A stretch of 64,000 nt of DNA from Macrostomum hystrix. Taxonomy: Eukaryota > Platyhelminthes > Macrostomidae. A program made the position numbers and the translations under genes. Location: positions 157,967 through 221,966 of the forward strand of contig CATNEN010000018.1 in the NCBI GenBank assembly GCA_950097015.1, written 5' to 3'. Under the pieces are notes generated by a model. The model was given only the letters and a program-made list of their open reading frames with translations. It was not told where the DNA came from and did not search any database. Positions 54,274 to 64,000 of the stretch are shown one piece after another. Every line of letters begins with the position of its first letter. Position 1 is the first letter of the stretch.

Positions 54274-54530
54274 TGTCTTAGCCATACACATGAAACCATC
54301 TGTGATTGGACACCCTGTCTTAGCCATACACATGAAACATCTGTGATTGGACACCCTGTCTTAGCCATACACATGAAACCATCTGTGATTGGACACCCTG
54401 TCTTAGCCATACACATGAAACCATCTGTGATTGGACACCCTGTCTTAGCCATACACATGAAACCATCTGTGATTGGACACCCTGTCTTAGCCATAGACAT
54501 GAAACAGTGGACACATTGGACACCCTGCCG
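54274..54530. repeat. 42-bp tandem repeat, right copy
   Basis: About six units with gtgattggacaccctgtctt and agccatacacatgaaacc; one unit has lost a base (gaaacatctg). Confidence 0.93.
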
Positions 54531-55647
54531 AGTGATATATAGTACAAAATAGGCTTACAGAAGGACAGCTTGCATACTCTGTCCGAGTTGGAGTATTGTA
54601 GCATGTCGCATAATCTGAGTAGGAAGGCTCAACCAGACTCAAAGATTTCAGATCGATAAGGCTGAGAAGAAAGAAATTTGATCTACAAAAGGCGGATGAA
54701 ACGAAAGTAGACAGCAGAGCACAGAGCAAATAGTGAGTGATCTTCAATAAAGTGCAACAAGTTAAAAATGGGAAACAGCTTGGGCCGCGGTTCGTTAGCT
54801 GCCTGTGCAAAAGTACTAAAATAACCTTGCTTTTCGGTCAGTGAGTTGAGACTGCTCTGGTTGGACTCGAGCCTAGCCCTGTCTCATTAGGACCCGCCGT
54901 GAGCATGAGAGGAAGCAATACGTGAGTTGGGGTGCGTGAATTCGCCTGTGTGAGTTTTTGCGCCCAGTGCGATTCGTCAGTAGAGCACATTTGATTTGAG
55001 CAGTGGTGCTCAACTATGATTAGCCAGCTGGTGTGAGACATTGCCGCGTGTTTTCTTTAACGAAGGAATTTTGATTCGCCTGCCCTGGGGACTGCCCGCA
55101 GGCAAGACACAAATGTACTTTTGTGAATCACAATCTGCGCTTCAGTCAGCAGTAAATTGGCTCCTCGTAGGTTAAAGCTTATAGGACTTCAGCCTGAGAG
55201 TCCTGACGATCAGATTTCACTGCTGGTGCTCAACAACTGTCTTATTTTCTCTTCAATTCGTGGCGGCAGACCGAAAATTATTAAAGGTCATGACGACGGT
55301 TACGATTTTTTCTGTCGATTGATTATTTACTAATTAATTTGTTTCTTTTCAATGGTCAGTCTGCATCTTTTGACGGGGGTGCATCAGTTTCTCGGGATGT
55401 TTTGTGTCTCACTGCAATGCCCAGCAAATCGATGGACTCTGGGCCTGACCTAAATTTGAGTCGCCTGTGGCGCTCAGCTCAGCTATCGACTGGCGTAATC
55501 ACATGGTTGCCATGGTAACACTGCGCTTAACTGTTGATAGAAATGTTAGACGCTCACCATCGATTCAGGCCGAGTTATTTTGCCTTCGATCTAGAAAGAC
55601 TCACCTGGAGATTGAACAGCCAAAAACTCATGAACATCTACAATTTA
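54531..55647. other. non-repetitive DNA 5' of the VNTR gene, right copy
   Basis: Matches 237-1349 with about a dozen differences, including a 4-bp insertion (attaatttgtttctttt). It preserves the small ORF beginning MGNSLGRG at 54768-54824. No larger gene is evident. Confidence 0.5.
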
Positions 55648-56800
55648 TCCCTACCAAGCAGTCTCTATACCAATGTGTTTACACTAGCTCATCTGCATTC
55701 TATCCCTACCAAGCAGTCTCTATACCAATGTGTGTACACTAGCTCACCTGCATTCTATCCCTACCAAGCAGTCTCTATACCAATGTGTGTACACTAGCCC
55801 ATCAATATTCTATCCCTACCAAGCAGTCTCTATACCAATGTGTGTACACTAGCTCATCTGCATTCTATCTCTACCAAGCAGTCTCTATACCAATGTGTGT
55901 ACACTAGCTCATCTGCATTCTATCTCTACCAAGCAGTCTCTATACCAATGTGTGTACACTAGCTCACCTGCATTCTATCTCTACCAAGCAGTCTCTATAC
56001 CAATGTGTGTACACTAGCCCATCAATATTCTATCCCTACCAAGCAGTCTCTATACCAATGTGTGTACACTAGCCCATCAATATTCTATCCCTACCAAGCA
56101 GTCTCTATACCAATGTGTGTACACTAGCTCATCTGCATTCTATCCCTACCAAGCAGTCTCTATACCAATGTGTGTACACTAGCTCATCTGCATTCTATCC
56201 CTACCAAGCAGTCTCTATACCAATGTGTGTACACTAGCTCATCTGCATTCTATCTCTACCAAGCAGTCTCTATACCAATGTGTGTACACTAGCTCATCTG
56301 CATTCTATCTCTACCAAGCAGTCTCTATACCAATGTGTGTACACTAGCTCATCTGCATTCTATCCCTACCAAGCAGTCTCTATACCAATGTGTGTACACT
56401 AGCTCATCTGCATTCTATCTCTACCAAGCAGACTCTATACCAATGTGTGTACACTAGCTCATCTGCATTCTATCCCTACCAGGCAGTCTCTATACCAATG
56501 TGTGTACACTAGCTCATCTGCATTCTATCCCTACCAAGCAGTCTCTATACCAATGTGTGTACACTAGCTCATCTGCATTCTATCCCTACCAGGCAGTCTC
56601 TATACCAATGTGTGTACACTAGCTCATCTGCATTCTATCCCTACCAAGCAGTCTCTATACCAATGTGTGTACACTAGCTCATCTGCATTCTATCCCTACC
56701 AGGCAGTCTCTATACCAATGTGTGTACACTAGCTCATCTGCATTCTATCCCTACCAAGCAGTCTCTATACCAATGTGTGTACACTAGATCATCAATATTC
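55648..56800. repeat. 54-bp tandem repeat, right copy
   Basis: About 21 units of the array described at 1350-2280. Variant units with cccatcaatattc and ccaggcagtc appear only or mainly in this copy and recur in runs, showing local re-amplification after duplication. Confidence 0.95.
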
Positions 56801-57141
56801 TATTTAGCAAGCGGGTAAAGGTAGAAAGTTTGCTTGATCTTTTAGAAGCAGTGCAAGAGCAGCAGGCATTGTTGACACAGCAGCGTTTCTGGAGTCCCTT
56901 GCCATCTCGCCATGTAATGCGACTTGGAGTTCTTTAGGGCGAAGGAAAGCTAAATTAGTCTAGGATTGTGGCTGAGACTGGGCCGTTGCGGCGAGACCTC
57001 ATGACAGCTGAGGCTTGCACTGAGTCAACAAGGCAGGACTCGGGCCTGTTTTTTCGGCAGTATAAGAGTAAATATCTACCGAATGCACGAACCTTCGGTC
57101 GAGTTACGCGCTGATTCTCGCTGCCTGAGTTATGTTTAAAC

Positions 57142-58038
57142 ATGGCCGAGATGTACGTACGACAGAAATTGAACCAGGCGCCGGTCGGTGAGACGCAGGT
57201 CGGTGAGACGCAGGTCGGTGAGACGCAGGACGGTGAGACGAAGGTCGGTGAGGCGCAGGTCGGTGAGGCGCAGGTCGGTGAGACGAAGGTCGGTGAGACG
57301 CAGGTCGGTGAGACGCAGGTCGGTGAGACGCAGGACGGTGAGACGAAGGTCGGTGAGGCGCAGGTCGGTGAGGCGCAGGTCGGTGAGACGCAGGTCGGTG
57401 AGACGAAGGTCGGTGAGGCGCAGGTCGGTGAGACGCAGGTCGGTGAGACGAAGGTCGGTGAGACGAAGGTCGGTGAGACGAAGGTCGGTGAGGCGCAGGT
57501 CCGTGAGACGAAGGTCGGTGAGACGAAGGTCGGTGAGGCGCAGGTCCGTGAGGCGCCAATGGTTCGCAGAATTCGCCATTCGACCAGCAGCAACTGTGTC
57601 GCACAGCAGTCACAAGCAATGGAGCAGCCACGCAGGCACAGCACTATCTTTCCGCAGCAGCAACATCTTGTACTTCAGCGTCCTAGGCGAGGTAGAATGT
57701 TCAGTCTATTTCATTGGGAAAGCGCCGCTGAAGCTCTGCGATGGCAACAGCCAGCTGGTACAAAGTAAGATTACGGAAATGAAAGTTAACAACTTTGCGT
57801 ACCATAGCTTTCAATTAGTAGAACATTTTATGACCATATTCAATGATTGGGATTTAAGTAAACATGAATTCAAGTAAGTTGAAATTTTATTGAATAGGGA
57901 TTTCAGTGAAACAAGATGTCAAAAAACTGGGATTTGAAAGAATCGGGATTTAATATTGATTTTGATTTGAGTTATTTGGGATTTCAGTGAATTGTGTTTG
58001 AGAAAGAAAGCTTGACTTTGTTGTTAATTTTCAGCCGT

Positions 58039-58079
<41 letters not shown>

Positions 58080-58473
58080 TCCCAGCTGCCCTACGCGCCG
58101 CTTTCAATCAGCGGACAACTATTATCCTATAGCCTACGTGCTGCGGGAAGAGGACTTGCAGTCCGCGGACACTCACCCGGTCTCCGAGCGGACTCGCACC
58201 GTGGAGCTGCTGCCCCAGGCTGACGGCCGGGACGCCACCGTTCGCATTGTTGCTGAAGCCCGGCTAGCGCCGACGCAGCCACCGGAGCGGCCGCCGCATC
58301 TGCCGGCGTCGCCCTACGCCTACGTGCCGGGGCGACGGCTGGCACCGAGCCGCTCAACAGAAGCTGCTCCGTCAGAAACGAGGCGCAGGCCAGCCTCTTC
58401 AACTGTGGCAGCAGTCGGAGCGAGTGAGTCAAGCAGAGTCAGGCAGTTGGTGGCAAGGTTTCAAGATGGGTAG
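57142..58473 (+). CDS. pentapeptide-repeat and polyglutamine protein, right copy (two exons)
   Basis: Same architecture as the left gene: exon 1 at 57142-57764, donor aaa|gtaaga, 270-bp intron, exon 2 at 58035-58473 after attttcag; 353 aa. It has about 25 VGE[TA][QK] units (left about 34) and 13 glutamines (left 12). Every length change is a multiple of three and the frame stays intact, which suggests the protein is under selection. Upstream, a TGA at 57112-57114 replaces a Cys codon of the left copy, and a possible acceptor ttttttcag of the left copy reads ttttttcgg here. The ATG at 57142 is therefore the only start available in this copy. Function unknown. Confidence 0.6.
57178..57556. repeat. 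15-bp coding VNTR, right copy
   Basis: About 25 units of caggtcggtgagacg type inside exon 1, with the aag/cag and gcg/acg variants in a different order from the left copy. Confidence 0.95.
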
Positions 58474-58526
58474 CTGTCTACTCAAGACCCTGGCTTATCT
58501 ATGGTAGAAACTGCTCGTCAAGTTGA

Positions 58527-58963
58527 TAACCTGTTCGTCAAGCTCATACCTGTTCGTCAAGCTCATACCTGTTCGTCAAGCTCATACCTGTTCGTCAAGC
58601 TCATACCTGTTCGTCAAGCTCATACCTGTTCGTCAAGCTCATACCTGTTCGTCAAGCTCATACCTGTTCGTCAAGCTCATACCTGTTCGTCAAGCTCATA
58701 CCTGTTCGTCAAGCCCATACCTGTTCGTCAAGCTCATACCTGTTCGTCAAGCTCATACCTGTTCGTCAAGCTCATACCTGTTCGTCAAGCTCATACCTGT
58801 TCGTCAAGCTCATACCTGTTCGTCAAGCTCATACCTGTTCGTCAAGCTCATACCTGTTCGTCAAGCTCATACCTGTTCGTCAAGCTCATACCTGTTCGTC
58901 AAGCTCATACCTGTTCGTCAAGCTCATACCTGTTCGTCAAGCTCATACCTGTTCGTCAAGTTA
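58527..58963. repeat. 19-bp tandem repeat in the 3' flank, right copy
   Basis: About 23 units of cctgttcgtcaagctcata, one with a ctcata-to-cccata change; twice the length of the left array. Confidence 0.93.
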
Positions 58964-59079
58964 TTACCTCCTATCCTTAAAAGTAATTGTTAAAAATGTT
59001 TTCTCATGTATGTTTGTCAAAATGGTTTAAATTTGAGGCCAAAAGTTTAAAACCTAAATTTGCAATTATCAGAGATTTG

Positions 59080-59085
59080 AATAAA
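59080..59085 (+). promoter_or_regulatory. polyadenylation signal AATAAA for the right VNTR gene
   Basis: Same position and context (gatttgaataaacg) as 4464-4469 in the left copy. Confidence 0.45.
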
Positions 59086-59665
59086 CGTTAATGTTAAAAA
59101 ATATCAGTTGAAAGCTTTGGCAAATGCGTGACACTTTGATAAGTGCATGCGCATTGACATGGAAAACAGCATGGTGTTAATGCAAGCTCGTATCGAATGC
59201 GCAATAAATATTGATATAAATATAAATATTGACCCTTAACCAAAAACATCCTGCATCTAAACGATAAGGCTATAAAAAGTTAAAAGGACATGGCATCGTC
59301 TTCTACCTTTTTAGATTTTTGTGTCAGAAATTAACTAATATGTTGCACAAATTAATCAAAAATCAAGACATCCTTGTTAAAATCTATCTGTTGATTTTCT
59401 GATATCAATTTTTACGTTAATCTACTTACCTCTAGAAATCGAACCGCGAGGGTGGCTTCAAGTGTATCACAAAATTAGTTCTTTCTTATCGTTTTATCTT
59501 ATTTGTCAATTTTTTATAACTGCTACCTAATGCAGAGCTACCTAATACATTGCATTTAATTCAAGCCGTGAGCACTTTAATGCGATATTGAGGTACTGCT
59601 CAAATACACAAGTACATGATTGGGACTGCGAGCAGTTACGGGATTGCAGTCTCATAATTGAAAAC
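59086..59665. other. AT-rich flank, right copy
   Basis: Matches 4470-5029 apart from a short insertion near 59180 and a tandem ataaatattgatata expansion near 59205. No gene is seen. Confidence 0.5.
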
Positions 59666-62600
59666 TCTTCTCTTTTCTTCTCTTCTTCTCTTCTCTTCTC
59701 TTCTCTTCTTCTCTTCTCTTCTCTTCTCTTCTCTCCTCTTCTCTTCTCTTCTTCTCTTCTTCTCTCCTCTCTTCTTCTCTTCTCTTTTCCTCCTCTCTTC
59801 TTCTCTTCTCTTTTCCTCCTCTCTTCTTCTCTTCTCTTTTCCTCCTCTCTTCTTCTCTTCTCTTTTCCTCCTCTCTTCTTCTCTTCTCTTTTCCTCCTCT
59901 CTTCTTCTCTTCTCTTTTCCTCCTCTCTTCTTCTCTTCTCTTTTCCTCCTCTCTTCTTCTCTTCTCTTTTCCTCCTCTCTTCTTCTCTTCTCTTTTCCTC
60001 TTCTCTTCTTCTCTTCTCTTCTCTTCTCTTCTCTCCTCTTCTCTTCTCTCTTCTTCTCTTCTCTTCTCTTCTTCTCTTCTCCTCTCTTCTCTTCTCTTCT
60101 TCTCTTCTCTTCTATTCTCTTCTCTTCTTCTCTTCTCTTTTCCTCTTCTCTTCTTCTCTTCTCTTCTCTTCTCTTCTCTCCTCTTCTCTTCTCTTCTCTC
60201 CTCTTCTCTTCTCTTCTTCTCTTCTCCTCTCTTCTCTTCTCTTCTTCTCTTCTCTTCTATTCTCTTCTCTTCTTTTCTTCCCTTCTCTTCTTCTCTTCTC
60301 TTCACTTCTCTTCTTCTCTTCTTCTCTTCTTCTCTTCTCTTCTCTTCTTCTCTTCTTCTTTTCTCTTCTCTTCTCTTCTCTTCTCATCTCATCTCTTCTT
60401 CTCTTCTCTTCTTCTCTTCTCTTCTTCTCTTCTCTTCTTCTCTTCTTCTCTTCTTCTCTTCTCTTCTTCTCTTCTCTTTTCTTCTCTTCTTCTCTCCTCT
60501 CTTCTTCTCTTCTCTTTTCCTCCTCTCTTCTTCTCTTCTCTTTTCCTCTTCTCTTCTTCTCTTCTCTTCTCTTCTCTTCTCTCCTCTTCTCTTCTCTCTT
60601 CTTCTCTTCTCTTCTCTTCTTCTCTTCTCCTCTCTTCTCTTCTCTTCTTCTCTTCTATTCTCTTCTCTTCTTCTCTTCTCTTTTCCTCTTCTCTTCTTCT
60701 CTTCTCTTCTCTTCTCTTTTCCTCTTCTCTTCTTCTCTTCTCTTCTCTTCTCTTCTCTCCTCTTCTCTTCTCTTCTCTTCTTCTCTTCTCTTCTATTCTC
60801 TTCTCTTCTTTTCTTCCCTTCTCTTCTTCTCTTCTCTTCACTTCTCTTCTTCTCTTCTTCTCTTCTTCTCTTCTCTTCTCTTCTTCTCTTCTTCTTTTCT
60901 CTTCTCTTCTCTTCTCTTCTCATCTCATCTCTTCTTCTCTTCTCTTCTTCTCTTCTCTTCTTCTCTTCTCTTCTTCTCTTCTCTTCTTCTCTTCTTCTCT
61001 TCTCTTCTTCTCTTCTCTTTTCTTCTCTTCTTCTCTTCTCTTCTTCTCTTCTTCTCTTCTCTTCTCTTCTTCTCTTCTTCTTTTCTCTTCTCTTCTTCTC
61101 TTCTCTTTTCCTCTTCTCTTCTTCTCTTCTCTTCTTCTCTTCTCTTTTCCTCTTCTCTTCTTCTCTTCTCTTCTCTTCTCTTCTCTCCTCTTCTCTTCTC
61201 TTCTCTCCTCTTCTCTTCTCTTCTTCTCTTCTCCTCTCTTCTCTTCTCTTCTTCTCTTCTCTTCTATTCTCTTCTCTTCTTTTCTTCCCTTCTCTTCTTC
61301 TCTTCTCTTCACTTCTCTTCTTCTCTTCTCTTCTCTTCTTCTCTTCTTCTTTTCTCTTCTCTTCTCTTCTCTTCTCATCTCATCTCTTCTTCTCTTCTCT
61401 TCTTCTCTTCTCTTCTTCTCTTCTCTTCTTCTCTTCTTCTCTTCTCTTCTCTTCTTCTCTTCTTCTTTTCTCTTCTCTTCTTCTCTTCTCTTTTCCTCTT
61501 CTCTTCTTCTCTTCTCTTCTTCTCTTCTCTTTTCCTCTTCTCTTCTTCTCTTCTCTTCTCTTCTCTTCTCTCCTCTTCTCTTCTCTTCTCTCCTCTTCTC
61601 TTCTCTTCTTCTCTTCTCCTCTCTTCTCTTCTCTTCTTCTCTTCTCTTCTATTCTCTTCTCTTCTTTTCTTCCCTTCTCTTCTTCTCTTCTCTTCACTTC
61701 TCTTCTTCTCTTCTCTTCTCTTCTTCTCTTCTTCTTTCTCTTCTCTTCTCTTCTCTTCTCATCTCATCTCTTCTTCTCTTCTCTTCTTCTCTTCTCTTCT
61801 TCTCTTCTCTTCTTCTCTTCTTCTCTTCTCTTCTCTTCTTCTCTTCTTCTTTTCTCTTCTCTTCTTCTCTTCTCTTTTCCTCTTCTCTTCTTCTCTTCTC
61901 TTCTTCTCTTCTCTTTTCCTCTTCTCTTCTTCTCTTCTCTTCTCTTCTCTTCTCTCCTCTTCTCTTCTCTTCTCTCCTCTTCTCTTCTCTTCTTCTCTTC
62001 TCCTCTCTTCTCTTCTCTTCTTCTCTTCTCTTCTATTCTCTTCTCTTCTTTTCTTCCCTTCTCTTCTTCTCTTCTCTTCACTTCTCTTCTTCTCTTCTTC
62101 TCTTCTTCTCTTCTCTTCTCTTCTTCTCTTCTTCTTTTCTCTTCTCTTCTCTTCTCTTCTCATCTCATCTCTTCTTCTCTTCTCTTCTTCTCTTCTCTTC
62201 TTCTCTTCTCTTCTTCTCTTCTTCTCTTCTCTTCTCTTCTTCTCTTCTTCTTTTCTCTTCTCTTCTCTTCTCTTCTCATCTCATCTCTTCTTCTCTTCTC
62301 TTCTTCTCTTCTCTTCTTCTCTTCTCTTCTTCTCTTCTTCTCTTCTTCTCTTCTCTTCTTCTCTTCTCTTTTCTTCTCTTCTTCTCTCCTCTCTTCTTCT
62401 CTTCTCTTTTCCTCCTCTCTTCTTCTCTTCTCTTTTCCTCCTCTCTTCTTCTCTTCTCTTTTCCTCTTCTCTTCTTCTCTTCTCTTCTCTTCTCTTCTCT
62501 CCTCTTCTCTTCTCTCTTCTTCTCTTCTCTTCTCTTCTTCTCTTCTCCTCTCTTCTCTTCTCTTCTTCTCTTCTCTTCTATTCTCTTCTCTTCTTCTCTT

Positions 62601-64000
62601 CTCTTTTCCTCTTCTCTTCTTCTCTTCTCTTCTCTTCTCTTCTCTCCTCTTCTCTTCTCTTCTCTCCTCTTCTCTTCTCTTCTTCTCTTCTTCTCTCTTC
62701 TCTTCTCTTCTTCTCTTCTCTTCTATTCTCTTCTCTTCTTTTCTTCCCTTCTCTTCTTCTCTTCTCTTCACTTCTCTTCTTCTCTTCTTCTCTTCTTCTC
62801 TTCTCTTCTCTTCTTCTCCTCTTCTTTTCTCTTCTCTTCTCTTCTCTTCTCATCTCATCTCTTCTTCTCTTCTCTTCTTCTCTTCTCTTCTTCTCTTCTC
62901 TTCTTCTCTTCTTCTCTTCTTCTCTTCTCTTCTTCTCTTCTCTTTTCTTCTCTTCTTCTCTCCTCTCTTCTTCTCTTCTCTTTTCCTCCTCTCTTCTTCT
63001 CTTCTCTTTTCCTCTTCTCTTCTTCTCTTCTCTTCTCTTCTCTTCTCTCCTCTTCTCTTCTCTCTTCTTCTCTTCTCTTCTCTTCTTCTCTTCTCCTCTC
63101 TTCTCTTCTCTTCTTCTCTTCTCTTCTATTCTCTTCTCTTCTTCTCTTCTCTTTTCCTCTTCTCTTCTTCTCTTCTCTTCTCTTCTCTTTTCCTCTTCTC
63201 TTCTTCTCTTCTCTTCTCTTCTCTTCTCTCCTCTTCTCTTCTCTTCTCTTCTTCTCTTCTCTTCTATTCTCTTCTCTTCCTTTCTTCCCTTCTCTTCTTC
63301 TCTTCTCTTCACTTCTCTTCTTCTCTTCTTCTCTTCTTCTCTTCTCTTCTCTTCTTCTCTTCTTCTTTTCTCTTCTCTTCTCTTCTCTTCTCATCTCATC
63401 TCTTCTTCTCTTCTCTTCTTCTCTTCTCTTCTTCTCTTCTCTTCTTCTCTTCTCTTCTTCTCTTCTTCTCTTCTCTTCTTCTCTTCTCTTTTCTTCTCTT
63501 CTTCTCTCCTCTCTTCTTCTCTTCTCTTTTCCTCTTCTCTTCTTCTCTTCTCTTCTTCTCTTCTCTTTTCCTCTTCTCTTCTTCTCTTCTCTTCTCTTCT
63601 CTTCTCTCCTCTTCTCTTCTCTTCTCTCCTCTTCTCTTCTCTTCTTCTCTTCTCCTCTCTTCTCTTCTCTTCTTCTCTTCTCTTCTATTCTCTTCTCTTC
63701 TTTTCTTCCCTTCTCTTCTTCTCTTCTCTTCACTTCTCTTCTTCTCTTCTTCTCTTCTTCTCTTCTCTTCTCTTCTTCTCTTCTTCTTTTCTCTTCTCTT
63801 CTCTTCTCTTCTCATCTCATCTCTTCTTCTCTTCTCTTCTTCTCTTCTCTTCTTCTCTTCTCTTCTTCTCTTCTTCTCTTCTTCTCTTCTCTTCTTCTCT
63901 TCTCTTTTCTTCTCTTCTTCTCTCCTCTCTTCTTCTCTTCTCTTTTCCTCCTCTCTTCTTCTCTTCTCTTTTCCTCTTCTCTTCTTCTCTTCTCTTCTCT
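59666..64000. repeat. polypyrimidine tract 4, running off the window
   Basis: At least 4.3 kb of C/T with higher-order units marked by the rare phrases ctcatctcatctcttc (about 60383, 60919, 61376, 61759, 62159, 62277, 62849, 63391, 63811) and ttctattctcttctc. Spacings of about 119 to 571 bp show a variable higher-order unit. Early on, a shorter unit ttttcctcctctcttcttct repeats about eight times near 59785-59995. Open frames across it are compositional artefacts. Confidence 0.97.

Larger units (their letters stand above)
54274..59665. repeat. segmental duplication, right copy
   Basis: The counterpart of 1-5030, direct orientation, with the full left edge visible inside the 42-bp array. Offset to the left copy is about 54.3 kb at the start. 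It is slightly longer because two of its arrays expanded (54-bp and 19-bp), while the 15-bp coding array is shorter. It too ends at the start of a C/T tract, although the tract sequence differs. Confidence 0.95.

Overview
This window is nuclear DNA of a metazoan invertebrate. GT-AG introns, TATA/CCAAT promoters, polyadenylation signals, a tRNA-derived SINE, MITEs and animal-only families (DEG/ENaC channel, Mab-21/cGAS-like nucleotidyltransferase, THAP, PAN-like) all point that way. The moderate GC content, the extreme load of tandem repeats and TTAGGG-related arrays would fit a free-living flatworm such as Macrostomum; that assignment is inference, not something the sequence proves.

Layout. 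1-5030 and 54274-59665 are two direct copies of one roughly 5-kb segment, about 99% alike outside their VNTRs. Each carries a two-exon gene encoding a pentapeptide-repeat/polyQ protein, and each runs into a pure C/T tract. 5935-8094 holds a small minus-strand two-exon gene. 8095-13094 is a 5-kb polypyrimidine tract that ends exactly at the 3' splice site of the last exon of a DEG/ENaC sodium channel (13099-13490). 13491-18811 holds a 51-bp satellite, a TA-flanked MITE candidate, a SINE with an 11-bp target-site duplication, and two opposed copies of one MITE family, each with its own perfect 8-bp target-site duplication. 18811-23800 is a second 5-kb polypyrimidine tract, again ending in a 3' splice site, just upstream of the most interesting gene.

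That gene (23948-28761) reads as one three-exon model. A hydrophobic N-terminus and about ten ankyrin repeats are spliced in frame to a Mab-21/cGAS-like nucleotidyltransferase with GS and DxD motifs and the C-terminal Mab-21 helical domain. Both inferred junctions keep frame and phase. 28935-43165 is almost entirely satellite DNA (22-, 16-, 18/20-, 14-, 22- and 12-bp units, the last telomere-like) plus copies of a dispersed repeat.

44335-50430 is a repeat-poor island. It holds promoter-like signals, a duplicated hairpin-rich element and a candidate minus-strand gene with a TATA box. 50746-53503 carries a minus-strand row of gene pieces: a secreted PAN-like protein, a THAP-domain exon and a two-transmembrane membrane protein with a TATA promoter and a polyA signal. 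The window closes with the second copy of the duplicated segment and at least 4.3 kb of C/T tract running off the end.

The very long open frames inside the C/T tracts and short-period arrays are not genes: a strand lacking A and G, or lacking T, cannot contain a stop codon.
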